From Pseudomonadota bacterium (GTDB lineage Bacteria; Pseudomonadota; Alphaproteobacteria; Geminicoccales; Geminicoccaceae): a stretch of 50,127 nucleotides of DNA. The notes beneath the pieces are model-generated. The model saw only the letters and a list, made by a program, of their open reading frames with translations. It did no database searches and was not told where the DNA came from. Position 1 is the stretch's first letter, and every line of letters begins with the position of its first letter. The position numbers and the translations under genes were made by a program. The stretch is taken from the NCBI GenBank assembly GCA_030549795.1, contig JAUQQO010000048.1:1-50127 (forward strand), read 5' to 3'. This document shows, one piece after another, positions 27,483 through 36,552 of the stretch.

Positions 27483-28808
27483 ATGATTCCCCGCTATGCG
27501 CGCCCACAGATGGCCGCGCTCTTCGCCCCCGAAACCAAGTACCGGCTGTGGCTCGAGGTCGAACTCGCCGCCGCTGAAGCGATGGCCGAGCTCGGCTTGG
27601 TCCCGAACGACGACGTCCGTGCTTTGCGCGCGCGCATCGAAGCAAAAGGTGCGGCGCTCATCGATCCGGCGCGGATCGAGGCGATCGAAGCCACCACGCG
27701 CCACGACGTCATCGCCTTTTTGACCCATCTCGAGGAACAGCTGGGGCCGGAAGCACGCTGGTTGCACCAGGGCATGACCAGCTCCGACCTCCTCGATACC
27801 GCCTTTGCGCTGCAGCTTTCGCGCGCAACCGACCTTCTGCTCGAGGGCCTCGATCGGGTGCTCGCGGCGTTGCGCGCCCGCGCGTGCGAACATCGCGACA
27901 CGCCGTGCATGGGCCGCAGCCACGGCATCCACGCCGAGCCCACGAGCTTCGGCTTGAAGCTCTTGGGCCATTTCGCCGAGTTCCGCCGCTGCCGCGATCG
28001 CCTGTTGCGCGCCCGCGGCGAGATCGCGACCTGTGCGATCAGTGGTCCTGTGGGCACTTACGCGAGCGTGCCGCCCGAGGTCGAAGCGCGCGTGGCAGCC
28101 AAGCTCGGCCTCTCGGTGGAGCCGGTCTCTACGCAGGTCATCCCGCGCGATCGCCACGCCGCGTTGATGTGCGCGCTCGCCTTGCTCGCGAGCGCGATCG
28201 AGCGGCTCGCGACCGAGATCCGTCATCTGCAGCGCACGGAAGTGGGCGAGGTCGAGGAATATTTCCACGAAGGCCAGAAGGGCAGCTCGGCCATGCCCCA
28301 TAAGCGCAACCCCATTCTTTCCGAGAACTTGTGCGGGCTCGCGCGCATGATCCGGGCTGCGGTCGTGCCAGCACTCGAGAACGTGGTGCTCTGGCACGAG
28401 CGCGACATCGCGCACAGCTCGGTCGAACGGGTGTTGGTTCCCGATGCGTGCATCCTCGCCGATTTCGCGCTCGACCGCTTGGCCGGGCTGATCGAGCGGC
28501 TCGTCGTCTATCCCGAGCGGATGAAGCGCAACCTCGAGCTCTCGCGCGGGCTCTACAATTCCCAGCGCGTGCTCTTGGCGCTCACCCACAAGGGGCTTGC
28601 GCGTCAAAAGGCCTATGAGCTCGTGCAGCGCAACGCCATGCGCGCCTTTCGCGAACAACGGCCGTTTCTCGACCTGTTGCGCGCCGATCCCGACATTCGC
28701 ACCCACTTGAGCGAGGCTGAACTCGAAAAGCTGTTCGATCTTTCCTGGTACCTGCGCTTTGTGCCGACCATCTTCGCGCGGGTTCTCGGCGAAGCGGAGA
28801 ACCGATGA
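27483..28808 (+). CDS. purB: Adenylosuccinate lyase
   Basis: 441 residues from ATG 27483, with GGAGAGC upstream. Fumarase/aspartase-superfamily enzyme with TTRHDVIAFL, QGMTSSDLLDTA, the general-acid region GRSHGIHAEP (His147) and the mobile signature loop GSSAMPHKRNP (residues 267-277). It makes AMP from adenylosuccinate, and also AICAR in purine synthesis, releasing fumarate. Length matches the short bacterial form. It overlaps the following secreted-protein gene by an ATGA, so the two are translationally coupled. Confidence 0.95.
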   Translation: MIPRYARPQMAALFAPETKYRLWLEVELAAAEAMAELGLVPNDDVRALRARIEAKGAALIDPARIEAIEATTRHDVIAFLTHLEEQLGPEARWLHQGMTSSDLLDTAFALQLSRATDLLLEGLDRVLAALRARACEHRDTPCMGRSHGIHAEPTSFGLKLLGHFAEFRRCRDRLLRARGEIATCAISGPVGTYASVPPEVEARVAAKLGLSVEPVSTQVIPRDRHAALMCALALLASAIERLATEIRHLQRTEVGEVEEYFHEGQKGSSAMPHKRNPILSENLCGLARMIRAAVVPALENVVLWHERDIAHSSVERVLVPDACILADFALDRLAGLIERLVVYPERMKRNLELSRGLYNSQRVLLALTHKGLARQKAYELVQRNAMRAFREQRPFLDLLRADPDIRTHLSEAELEKLFDLSWYLRFVPTIFARVLGEAENR

Positions 28809-29440
28809 GGCGAAGGGCCTTGCCTCAGGGATGTGTGCGTTGGGCCGTGCTCGCGCTCGCCTGCTTGACGGTCGCCCACGCGCGCGCCGCTGTGCTCATC
28901 GAGGCTGAGCTCGAGGGCACCCCGATCCGGCTCGAGCTCGGGCTGCCAGGCGAGGCGGTGCGTGGCGCACTCGTCCTCACGTTCGACGGCCGCCGCCTGC
29001 TCATCGAGCCCGAGCTCGGGCACATCGAGCCCCGCGACGGGAGGGCGGTCTCCGGTTCTGCTAAGCGTTCGCGGAACGAGGCGCCCTCGGGGGCGGAACT
29101 GCAGCTGCAGCGGCTGCCCAGCGGGGCCGTGGTGGCGGGACACGCCGGCTTTTACCATCTCGCCCTCTTCGAAGGGCGCATCTGCGGGGAAGTCCTCGCC
29201 GCCCCCTGGATGGTGGACCTGTTGCGGCCCGCGGCCGTTGCGCTCGACCTTCTCGTTCGCTTCAAGCCCGAGCTTTCGCCGCAGCCCCGTCACGGCTGTC
29301 CCGCCTTCGCTTTTCGCGAGTGGGCCAAAGCCGGTTGGCCACTGCTCGTAAGCGGCCGCGAGGTGGCGATCTTCCGCACGCGGACGATCCGTTTCGACCA
29401 TCCGCTGCCGCCCGAGCTTCGCGCCGTCAACCAACCCTAA
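28805..29440 (+). CDS. Secreted protein of unknown function, coupled to purB
   Basis: 211 residues from ATG 28805, overlapping the purB stop. A signal peptide is evident: basic MRRRALPQGCVRW, hydrophobic AVLALACLTVAHA, likely cleavage ARAA. The mature part has a beta-rich pattern (GALVLTFDGRRLLIEPELG, GAELQLQRLPSGAVVAGHAG, FYHLALFEGRICGEVLAAPWMVDLL) with cysteines in GRICGE and HGCPAF that could pair. I recognise no family. Coupling to purB may reflect shared expression only. Confidence 0.65.
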   Translation: MRRRALPQGCVRWAVLALACLTVAHARAAVLIEAELEGTPIRLELGLPGEAVRGALVLTFDGRRLLIEPELGHIEPRDGRAVSGSAKRSRNEAPSGAELQLQRLPSGAVVAGHAGFYHLALFEGRICGEVLAAPWMVDLLRPAAVALDLLVRFKPELSPQPRHGCPAFAFREWAKAGWPLLVSGREVAIFRTRTIRFDHPLPPELRAVNQP

Positions 29441-29476
29441 GCTCGCGCTGTTTCGATCGCGATCGCCGGTTCGTCC

Positions 29477-31960
29477 CTACTTTCGTGCGCGCGTTTGCAA
29501 CGGCACCGGTGCGGCTTGCACCTGCCAGGGCGCTTCCGGCCAAAGGTGCTTGGGATAGCGGCCGCGCATGGCCTTGCGAACGTCCGCCCAGCCGCCGCGC
29601 CAGAAGCCGGGCAGATCGCGTGTGACCGCGATCGGCCGCTCGGCCGGAGAGAGAATCTCGAGCACGAGCGGCGTGCGGCGCGGGCCTACGACCGGATGCT
29701 GGTCGAGGCCGAAGAGCTCTTGCGCGCGCACGCGCACAAGCGGCGGATCACGGCCGTAATCGATCGGGACCCGCCGACCGGACGGAAGCTGCAGAAAAGG
29801 CGGGGCCAAACGATCGAGCTCGGCGCAGACGTTCCCATCGAGCCATGCGCGCAACGCCGCTTCGAGATCGAGCGCGAGCACTTCCTGCCAGCGCCGTGCG
29901 CCTTCGAGCCAAGGCCCGAGCCAATCAGAAAGTCGCGCGGCGAGTGCGGCATCAGAAAGATCGGGCACCGCCAACGCCGGCTGTTGGCTTTGCAGCCAGA
30001 GGATGCGCGCGCGCAGGGCGAGCGCCTTGGGGGTCCAGGGCAGCGCCTTGAGCCCGCGGCGGCGGATGGCGTCGAGGAGCACGGCGCGCGCGCGTTGCGG
30101 ATCCGGCTCGACCGGCCGGCGGCTCAAAACGAGCGCATCCAACCGCTCGACTTCTTCGGCGACCACCACCTCCCCGCGCTCGTCCCAAAAGACCGTGCGC
30201 TCGGTTTGAATTTGGGGCCCCGCTGCGGCCCGCAGCGCCGCCTCATCCAGCGCCGCGGCGGCGAGAATACGAGCATCCGCCCCGACGTCGTCGAGTTCGG
30301 CGACGGCGAGAAAAGCGGCGCGGGCAAGCGCAGAGCTCGGCTCGAGCCAAGCACCGCGTCCGCTGCGCAGGATAAAGCGGCCCGGCGCGCTCGCGCGGGC
30401 GCGCGCAAGACGATCGGGATAAGCGAGTGCGAGAAGCGCGCCCGTGTGCTCGGGAAGCAGCGGCGCAAGGGGAACATCGAGCAGGCGGGCGAGCTCCGTT
30501 TTGATGCGCGCGAGCTCAGCTTGTGCGGCGGGCTCGCCCGCTTCGTCCCGGCCAAGACGGGCGAGCTTGAGCGCGAGGTCGGGATCGCGCTCGGCACGAA
30601 AGGGATCGCGGCCGGAGAGAAGCGCTGCGAGCGCCACCGCGGTCGGCCCGAGTCCGCGCGCGCGGCCCTCGAGCAGCATGCGCGCAAGGCGCGGATGTAC
30701 CGGCAGCTCCGCCATCGCCCGCCCCTGCGCGGTAAGCTGCCCCCGTTCGTCGAGCGCGCCCAGAGCAAGGAGCAACGCCCGCGCCGCCGCGACCCCTGCC
30801 TCAGGCGGCGGATCGAGCCAGGCGAGCCGCGACGGATCATCGACCCCCCAACGCGCGAGCTCGAGCATGAGCGGGGCGAGGTCAGCATCAACGATCTGCG
30901 GGCGCGCGAAGGGTACCATGGCGTGCTCTTCGGCTCTCGCCCACAGCCGAAAGCACATGCCCGGCGCCTGCCGGCCAGCGCGGCCGCGGCGCTGCTCGGC
31001 CGAGGCGCGCGCGATCTTGACGGTGACAAGACGGCTCGTGCCGGTGCGCGGATCGAAGCGCGGGCGGCGGGCGAGGCCGCTGTCGACCACTACCGTCACC
31101 CCTTCGACCGTGAGGCTCGTCTCGGCGATGTCGGTGGCGAGCACGACCTTGCGCCGTCCCGCAGGGTCCGGGCGCAGCGCGCGGTCCTGCTCGGCACGCG
31201 GCAGATCGCCGTGGAGGGGAAGGACCGCAATTGCACCTTCGAGCTCGGCGAGCGCCCGCGCAGCGGCACGGATCTCGCGCGCCCCGGGTAAGAAGACGAG
31301 CACGTCCCCCCTCGAGCGGGCGAGGGCTTCGCGCACCACGCTCGCGAGATGGCGCTCGAACGGTACCCCGGGCGGCGGCGGCCGATATTCGGTGGTGACG
31401 GGATGCGACTGGCCAGTGACCCGCAAAACCGGTGCCTGGCCGAGAAGCCGCGCGACAGCTTCGCTCTCAAGCGTCGCGGAGGCGACGAGCAGGCGCAGAT
31501 CGGCGCGCAGTGCGGCGCGCGCTTCGGCCAAAAGGGCAAGGGCGAGGTCGGTCTCGAGGGCGCGCTCGTGGGCTTCGTCCACGATCACAAGGCCAACGCC
31601 CTTAAGTTCGGGATCGCTTTGGATCCGCCGCAGGAAGAGGCCGTCGGTGAGCACTTCGATGCGCGTCTTGGGGCCGAGCACGCGTTCGAAGCGAACCGCA
31701 TAGCCCACCGTGGCACCGAGCGGCTCGCCCAACAGCTCGGCCATGCGGCGGGCGAGCAGCCGTGCGGCGAGGCGACGCGGCTCGAGCATCCAGATCCGCT
31801 TGCCGGCGAGCCACGGCGCCTCGAGCAAAGCGAGCGGCACGAGCGTACTCTTGCCCGCACCCGGCGGAGCGACGAGTACGGCGGCGCCAGCGCCTGCGAG
31901 CGCGGCTTCGAGTTCGGGCAAAGCAGAGCGGAGCGGCAGATCGGGTAACGTGCGGACCAT
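29477..31960 (-). CDS. hrpB: ATP-dependent helicase HrpB
   Basis: 827 residues from ATG 31960. DEAH/RHA helicase: Walker A APPGAGKST (residues 31-39), MLEPRRLAARLLA (motif Ia), DEAH (128-131), SATLESEAVA, a second RecA domain with LATDIAETSLTVEGVTVVVDSGLAR and the arginine-finger motif QRRGRAGRQ. HA2/OB-like and HrpB C-terminal domains follow, ending in VVGPRRTPLVLEILSPAERPIAVTRDLPGFW and DVRKAMRGRYPKHLWPEAP, the diagnostic HrpB tail. Length is typical (about 810-840). Its cellular job is poorly known. It lies 63 bases downstream of radC on the same strand. Confidence 0.95.
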   Translation of the reverse strand: MVRTLPDLPLRSALPELEAALAGAGAAVLVAPPGAGKSTLVPLALLEAPWLAGKRIWMLEPRRLAARLLARRMAELLGEPLGATVGYAVRFERVLGPKTRIEVLTDGLFLRRIQSDPELKGVGLVIVDEAHERALETDLALALLAEARAALRADLRLLVASATLESEAVARLLGQAPVLRVTGQSHPVTTEYRPPPPGVPFERHLASVVREALARSRGDVLVFLPGAREIRAAARALAELEGAIAVLPLHGDLPRAEQDRALRPDPAGRRKVVLATDIAETSLTVEGVTVVVDSGLARRPRFDPRTGTSRLVTVKIARASAEQRRGRAGRQAPGMCFRLWARAEEHAMVPFARPQIVDADLAPLMLELARWGVDDPSRLAWLDPPPEAGVAAARALLLALGALDERGQLTAQGRAMAELPVHPRLARMLLEGRARGLGPTAVALAALLSGRDPFRAERDPDLALKLARLGRDEAGEPAAQAELARIKTELARLLDVPLAPLLPEHTGALLALAYPDRLARARASAPGRFILRSGRGAWLEPSSALARAAFLAVAELDDVGADARILAAAALDEAALRAAAGPQIQTERTVFWDERGEVVVAEEVERLDALVLSRRPVEPDPQRARAVLLDAIRRRGLKALPWTPKALALRARILWLQSQQPALAVPDLSDAALAARLSDWLGPWLEGARRWQEVLALDLEAALRAWLDGNVCAELDRLAPPFLQLPSGRRVPIDYGRDPPLVRVRAQELFGLDQHPVVGPRRTPLVLEILSPAERPIAVTRDLPGFWRGGWADVRKAMRGRYPKHLWPEAPWQVQAAPVPLQTRARK

Positions 31961-32023
31961 CGCCTGGCAGCTGGGAGCGCTGTGGCGAAAGGACAAGGGC
32001 GGCACACGCTCACGGCACCCCGC

Positions 32024-33088
32024 TCAAAGCAGACCCTGGGCGCGAAAGCTCAAGCAGCGATGCTTGCCGACGATGACGTGGTCGTGGACCGTCACGCCGA
32101 CCGCTGCGAGGGCATGGACGACCGCGCGGGTCATCTCGACGTCCTGGCGCGAGGGGGTGGGATCGCCCGAGGGGTGGTTATGGACCATGATGATCGCGCA
32201 GGCACCGAGCTCGAGCGCGCGCTTGACCACTTCGCGCGGATACAAGGGCGTGTGGTCGACAGTGCCGCGGCTTTGCACTTCGTCGCGGATGAGGATGTTC
32301 TTTTTGTCCAGGAAGAGGATGCGGAACTGCTCGGTGGCCTCGTGCGCGAGCGCTGTTCTCAGATAGTCGAGAAGTGCGTTCCACGAGCCGATCACCGGGC
32401 GATCGCGGATCTCTTCTTTGAGCACGCGCAACAACAGCACGTGGATCGCCTTCAACAAGACTTGGGTGAAGCGCAGATCGTCCTCGCGCTGGCGGGCGCG
32501 CTCCGGGTCCGAGTCGGCGGGCAAAGGCGCGAGCCCAAAACATTCGGCATAGCGGGCAGGATCGGCGGCGAGCACACCACCCAGCGAACCGAAGCGCGCG
32601 AGCATCTCCTTGGCGAGTGGCTTGGTGTCCCGCCGGTAGACCGAAAAGAACAACAACAGCTCCAAAAGCTCGTAATCGGCCAGCGCCTCCGGCCCGACGT
32701 CGAGGAAGCGCTGCCGCAGCCGCTCGCGATGGCCGTGATAGTGCCGCACCGGCTGCTCGGGCGCGGGCGGTGTCACCGCCGGTGCCGGTGCTTCCGCGAG
32801 CCCGGCCGCTCCCTCGGCGGCGAGCAGCGGCGCCAAGGCCTCGAGCATGGCGCGCGAGGCGAGCCGCCAGGCGCGGCGCTCACGCGACCATTGCCCGCCC
32901 ACGCGCTTGATCGCCTCGCGATAGTGAAAGGTGTAGCCGGACAGCCAGAACGCGCCGTCCGCGCTCGGCTCGAGCACAAGCCCGCGCGTTGCCAAGAGCT
33001 CGTGAAGGCCCGGCTCGAGCGCCGTGGTGCTGTTGCTCGAGACGGCCGCCGGGGAAGGGTCGGCACGGTCGCGCGAATCCTCGGCCAT
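32024..33088 (-). CDS. radC: RadC/JAMM-domain protein with N-terminal extension
   Basis: 354 residues from ATG 33088. The C-terminal two thirds is RadC (DUF2466): a helix-hairpin-helix region, YELLELLLFFSVYRRDTKPLAKEMLARFG, and a JAMM zinc-protease-like motif HNHPSGDPTPSRQD (residues 303-316). About 115 residues precede it. They contain YREAIKRVGGQWSRERRAWRL (within residues 52-76), a compact module resembling the small DUF5710-like motif (K..GA.WD...K.W), then an Ala/Pro linker. RadC proteins are about 225 residues, so this is an added domain. The enzymatic role of RadC is unsettled. It is divergent from the molybdopterin-domain gene. Confidence 0.88.
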   Translation of the reverse strand: MAEDSRDRADPSPAAVSSNSTTALEPGLHELLATRGLVLEPSADGAFWLSGYTFHYREAIKRVGGQWSRERRAWRLASRAMLEALAPLLAAEGAAGLAEAPAPAVTPPAPEQPVRHYHGHRERLRQRFLDVGPEALADYELLELLLFFSVYRRDTKPLAKEMLARFGSLGGVLAADPARYAECFGLAPLPADSDPERARQREDDLRFTQVLLKAIHVLLLRVLKEEIRDRPVIGSWNALLDYLRTALAHEATEQFRILFLDKKNILIRDEVQSRGTVDHTPLYPREVVKRALELGACAIIMVHNHPSGDPTPSRQDVEMTRAVVHALAAVGVTVHDHVIVGKHRCLSFRAQGLL

Positions 33089-33130
33089 GCCGATTGTTTA
33101 AACTTACACGCGAGAGCTAGCTAGTACATT

Positions 33131-33180
33131 CTCGCAAAACGCGAGATCCGACGCTAGCCCGACGGCGTGGCCCGGGCTAG
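33131..33180 (+). promoter_or_regulatory. Two hairpins in the leader of the molybdopterin-domain gene
   Basis: CTCGC-AAAAC-GCGAG (33131-33145) and CTAGCCC...GGGCTAG (33154-33160 with 33174-33180) can form two stems. They lie ahead of the start codon at 33209, downstream of an AT-rich patch (33094-33108) that may hold promoters of the divergent pair. No known riboswitch class is recognised; the stems could also be operator-like inverted repeats. Confidence 0.35.
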
Positions 33181-33208
33181 GAAAGGGGCGAGCTTGAGGC
33201 GAGGAACG

Positions 33209-33961
33209 ATGGCCGAGACACCCACCGCCGCCGTGCTCATCATCGGCAACGAGATTCTCTCGGGCCGCACCCAGGACGCCAATCTCGCGCACATCGCGCG
33301 CGTCCTCGGCACGCGCGGCATTCGGGTCAAAGAGGCGCGGGTGGTCGAAGACGAGGTGGCGGCGATCGCCGAGGCCGTTAATGATCTGCGCGCGCGCTAC
33401 ACCTATGTCTTCACCACCGGCGGCATCGGCCCCACCCACGATGACGTGACCGCCCTGGGCGTAGCGCACGCCTTCGGGCGGCCTCTCGTACGCGATCCTG
33501 AAGCCGAGCGGCGCCTGCTCGCCTACTACCCGCCGGAGAAGCGCACCGCAGCGCGTATGAAGATGGCGGACGTACCGCAAGGGGCGGCGCTGATCGACAA
33601 TCCGGTCTCCGCCGCGCCCGGCTTTCAGGTGGACAATGTCTTTGTCCTGCCGGGTGTGCCGAGCATCCTCAAGGCCATGTTGGACCTCTTGCTTCCCCGC
33701 CTCGAGGGCGGCCCGCCTTTGATTTCGCGCACCATCGTCGCCTATGTACCAGAAGGCGAGATCGCCGAGCAGCTCGCGGCGGTACAAGCGCGCCACCCCG
33801 CGGTGACGATCGGATCCTATCCGTTCATGCGGATCGGCACCCCCGGCACCAGCCTCGTCTTCCGCGCCGCCGATCCCGATCTGGTGGCGCGCGCGGTTGC
33901 GGATTTTCTCGAGGTTGCGCGCGCGGCCCAAATCAATGTCGATGAAGAGGTTCTGGCGTGA
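33209..33961 (+). CDS. Molybdopterin-binding-domain protein (CinA/MoaB-like)
   Basis: 250 residues from ATG 33209, with GAGGCGAGGA upstream. The N-terminal half is a MoCF_biosynth (MoaB/Mog/CinA) domain with LIIGNEILSGRTQDANLAHIARVLGTRG and TTGGIGPTHDDVTALGVAHAFG, the GGIGPTHDD loop being the ligand site. NVFVLPGVPSILKAMLDLLLPRL is also characteristic of the CinA N-terminal domain. The C-terminal nicotinamide-nucleotide deamidase domain of full CinA is absent. It resembles stand-alone COG1058-type proteins of unknown or FAD/ADP-ribose-related function. Confidence 0.87.
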   Translation: MAETPTAAVLIIGNEILSGRTQDANLAHIARVLGTRGIRVKEARVVEDEVAAIAEAVNDLRARYTYVFTTGGIGPTHDDVTALGVAHAFGRPLVRDPEAERRLLAYYPPEKRTAARMKMADVPQGAALIDNPVSAAPGFQVDNVFVLPGVPSILKAMLDLLLPRLEGGPPLISRTIVAYVPEGEIAEQLAAVQARHPAVTIGSYPFMRIGTPGTSLVFRAADPDLVARAVADFLEVARAAQINVDEEVLA

Positions 33962-34016
33962 GCGGCTCTCGTGATGTCCTTTGTAGCCTGCGCTCGGGCG
34001 AGCCGCCGCGCCGTGC

Positions 34017-34104
34017 GCCCGCTTGGCGGAACCGGCAGACGCAGGGGACTTAAAATCCTCGGCCCTTAACGGGCGTGCGGGTTCGACTCCCGCAGCGGGC
34101 ACCA
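34017..34104 (+). tRNA. tRNA-Leu (anticodon TAA)
   Basis: A complete cloverleaf can be folded. The acceptor stem GCCCGCT pairs with AGCGGGC (34094-34100), the discriminator is A and CCA is encoded (34102-34104). The anticodon stem GGGGA/TCCTC encloses loop CTTAAAA with anticodon TAA at 34051-34053. A long variable arm follows, as in a class II leucine tRNA, and the T-arm GCGGG-TTCGACT-CCCGC is perfect. It reads UUA and, by wobble, UUG, rare codons at this GC content. Confidence 0.97.
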
Positions 34105-34241
34105 TCGCCATTGCGTCTTGCTCCATCGCAGGCGGGCGATCGCCCTCACCAGCGTTCAAAAGCGCGTGCCGCTGCGCTGTATTGCCCGTGCGCTTCAGCC
34201 GCTATGCACGGAGGCGCGAAAAACCGGCGAGGGACGAGACC

Positions 34242-35288
34242 ATGGCAGCCGCTCCGGTGCGGATTGCAGTGGCGGGATATGGACTGATCGGGCGCGAGCA
34301 TGTGGCGCGCATCCGCGCGCTGCCTGAGGCCGAGCTCGCCGCCGTCATCGAACCCGATCCGAGCGCGCAGGAAGCCGCTGCCGCTTTGGGGGTGCCGGTC
34401 TTCACCCGACTCGAGGCCTGTTTGAAGGCCCGCGCAGCAGAAGCGGTGGTGCTCGCCACCCCGACGGCGCTGCACGCCGAACATGCTCTTGCCTGTCTCG
34501 AGGCGGGGGTACCGGTACTCATCGAAAAGCCCCTCGCCCACGAGCTCGAGGCTGCGCGCGCGATCGTGCGCGCCGCCGCACGCACGGGCGTTCCCGTCCT
34601 GGTCGGGCACCACCGCCGCCACAGCGCTCTGATCCGCGCCGCCAAGGACATCATCGCCTCGGGTGCGCTCGGCCGCATCCTCTTGGTCGATGCCCTCACC
34701 TGGTTCGCCAAGCCCGAAGCCTATTTCGCCTTGGACTGGCGCCGGCGCCGCGGCGGCGGTCCAGTGCTCACCAACCTCGTCCATGTGATCGACGATCTGC
34801 GCAATCTCGTGGGCGAGATCGCAGAGGTAGCAGCCTTCGCTTCCAATGCCTTTCGCGGCTTCGAGACCGAAGACACGGCTGTGGTGCTCGTGCGTTTCGC
34901 CGATGGTGCGTTGGGCACGCTCTCGGTGTCGGATGCGGTCGCCGCCCCTTGGAGCTGGGAGCACGGCTCGGGTGAGAACCCATGGTTCCCGCGCGCGGGC
35001 GAAGCCTGTTACCGCATCGGCGGAAGCCGCGCTTCGCTCGCCTTGCCGGGGCTCGAACTCTGGCGGCACGAGGGCGATGGCGGCTGGATGACGCCTTTTG
35101 AGCGCATGCGCCGCGTCCTGCGCGATGAGGATCCGCTTGCGCGCGAGCTCGAACATTTCTGTCGGGTGGTGCGCGGCGAAGAGGCGCCGGTGCTCGATGC
35201 CGAAGGCGGCTTTCGCACGCTTGCGGCTACACTTGCCGTTCTGGATGCGGCTGCGCGGGGAACGACGGTGCGGCCCGAAGAGCCTTAA
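34242..35288 (+). CDS. Gfo/Idh/MocA-family NAD(P)-dependent oxidoreductase
   Basis: 348 residues from ATG 34242. An N-terminal Rossmann fold with VAGYGLIGREHVARI is followed by VLATPTALHAEHALACLEAGVPVLIEKPLA, where the EKP lysine is the conserved catalytic/cofactor contact. The second domain has GHHRRHSALIRAAKDIIASGALG and a metal/sugar-binding GGGPVLTNLVHVIDDLRNLVGEI block with the HVID histidine/aspartate pair. These proteins oxidise cyclic polyols or sugars, such as myo-inositol; the substrate cannot be told. The gene stands alone between tRNA-Leu and tRNA-Lys, so the neighbourhood gives no help. Confidence 0.88.
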   Translation: MAAAPVRIAVAGYGLIGREHVARIRALPEAELAAVIEPDPSAQEAAAALGVPVFTRLEACLKARAAEAVVLATPTALHAEHALACLEAGVPVLIEKPLAHELEAARAIVRAAARTGVPVLVGHHRRHSALIRAAKDIIASGALGRILLVDALTWFAKPEAYFALDWRRRRGGGPVLTNLVHVIDDLRNLVGEIAEVAAFASNAFRGFETEDTAVVLVRFADGALGTLSVSDAVAAPWSWEHGSGENPWFPRAGEACYRIGGSRASLALPGLELWRHEGDGGWMTPFERMRRVLRDEDPLARELEHFCRVVRGEEAPVLDAEGGFRTLAATLAVLDAAARGTTVRPEEP

Positions 35289-35313
35289 GCGGAAAGGGGT
35301 GTCGGGGGGTTAG

Positions 35314-35386
35314 TGGACGCCCTGGGACTCGAACCCAGAACCTGCGGATTAAAAGTCCGTTGCTCTACCGATTGAGCTAGGCGTCC
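35314..35386 (-). tRNA. tRNA-Lys (anticodon TTT)
   Basis: Read on the minus strand, acceptor GGACGCC pairs with GGCGTCC, discriminator A. D-arm GCTCAATCGGTAGAGC, anticodon stem ACGGA/TCCGC (A-C at its base) with loop CTTTTAA and anticodon TTT, and T-arm CTGGG-TTCGAGT-CCCAG are all present. The 3' CCA is not encoded. It is a 73-base gene, convergent with the oxidoreductase gene. Confidence 0.97.
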
Positions 35387-35418
35387 GCCGCTTTAAGTCG
35401 GCCCTTCCCGCCCTCGGG

Positions 35419-36552
35419 TCAAGCCTCAAAGGGTGGAATGTCGCCTTGCGCCTGCTCTTGGAGGATGGCTGCCGCTTCCTCTTCGAGCCGTCCGGCGGCG
35501 ATGGCCGTGCGCAGGCGGCGCATGAGATCCTGATAGAACCACAAGTTGTTCCAGGTGAGCAAAATCGCTCCCAGGATCTCGTCCGACTTGACGAGGTGAT
35601 GGAGGTAGGCGCGCGAATAGTCCCGCGCTGCCGGGCAATCGGAGGTCTCGTCCAACGGCCGCGGATCGCGCGCGTGGCGGGCGTTGCGCAGGTTCACCGG
35701 ACCAAAGCGGGTAAAGGCCTGAGCGGTGCGGCCGGAGCGGGTGGGCAGCACGCAGTCGAAGAGGTCGATGCCGCGCATGACCGCGCCCACGATGTCGGCG
35801 GGCTTGCCCACCCCCATAAGATACCGGGGACGGTCGGCCGGTAGAAACGGCACCGTGGCCTCAAGCGTCGCGAACATCTCGGCTTGCGGCTCGCCGACCG
35901 CGAGCCCGCCGATCGCATAGCCATCGAAGCCCAAAGCGACGAGCCCTTCGGCGGAACGGCGGCGCAATTCGGGGTCGGTCCCACCCTGGACGATGCCGAA
36001 GAGCGCGTAGCCCGGGCGCGGCGCGAAGGCCTTCTTGCAGCGCTCCGCCCAGCGCAAGGAGAGCTCCATCGCGCGCGCGACCTCAGCGCGCGGGGCGGGC
36101 AGCCGAATGCACCAATCGAGCTGCATGGCAATGGTGGAATCGAACAGCCGCTGCAGCGCGATCGCCCGCTCAGGTGTGAGCTCGTGGCGCGAGCCGTCGA
36201 GGTGCGAGGCGAAGATCACGCCGTTCTCGTTAAGCGTGCGCAAGGCAGCCAGCGACATCACCTGGAAGCCACCGGAATCGGTGAGCACCGGACCCGGCCA
36301 GTTCATGAATCGGCGCAGCCCGCCCAATTCCGCGATGCGCTCCGCGCCCGGGCGCAGCATGAGGTGGTAGGTGTTGGCGAGCACGATCTGGGCGCCCGTC
36401 GCCGCCACCATCTCGGGCGTCATCGCCTTGACCGTGGCGGCGGTGCCGACCGGCATGAAAGCCGGCGTCTCGATCGCCCCGTGCGCGGTTAAGAGCCGGC
36501 CGCGCCGCGCTGCGCCATCGCGGGCGAGGATCTCGAAGCGAAAGGCGCTCAT
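35419..36552 (-). CDS. tgt: Queuine tRNA-ribosyltransferase with degenerate zinc site
   Basis: 377 residues from ATG 36552, overlapping the queA stop. A TIM-barrel Tgt with intact substrate residues: Asp92 in [11 protein letters not shown], Asp146, Gln189 in [15 protein letters not shown] and the nucleophile Asp266 in [17 protein letters not shown]. It would swap preQ1 for guanine-34 in GUN-anticodon tRNAs. The usual CxCxxC...H zinc cluster is broken: Ser304, Cys306, Ala309 and Asn335 ([19 protein letters not shown], then [11 protein letters not shown]) stand where Cys, Cys, Cys and His are expected. DNA codons are unambiguous. The usual DEC near Asp146 is also DWC. The fold may be stabilised another way, or the activity may be altered. 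Confidence 0.92.
   Translation of the reverse strand: MSAFRFEILARDGAARRGRLLTAHGAIETPAFMPVGTAATVKAMTPEMVAATGAQIVLANTYHLMLRPGAERIAELGGLRRFMNWPGPVLTDSGGFQVMSLAALRTLNENGVIFASHLDGSRHELTPERAIALQRLFDSTIAMQLDWCIRLPAPRAEVARAMELSLRWAERCKKAFAPRPGYALFGIVQGGTDPELRRRSAEGLVALGFDGYAIGGLAVGEPQAEMFATLEATVPFLPADRPRYLMGVGKPADIVGAVMRGIDLFDCVLPTRSGRTAQAFTRFGPVNLRNARHARDPRPLDETSDCPAARDYSRAYLHHLVKSDEILGAILLTWNNLWFYQDLMRRLRTAIAAGRLEEEAAAILQEQAQGDIPPFEA

Noticed and set aside
29477-31960. Long plus-strand open frames opposite hrpB (up to 598 codons).
   Set aside because: They are shadows of HrpB codon bias; translations are Arg/Ala-rich with no domain and lack ribosome sites.
33962-34241. tRNA-Leu as an integration site for a genomic island.
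   Set aside because: No integrase, no repeated tRNA 3' end and no composition change nearby.
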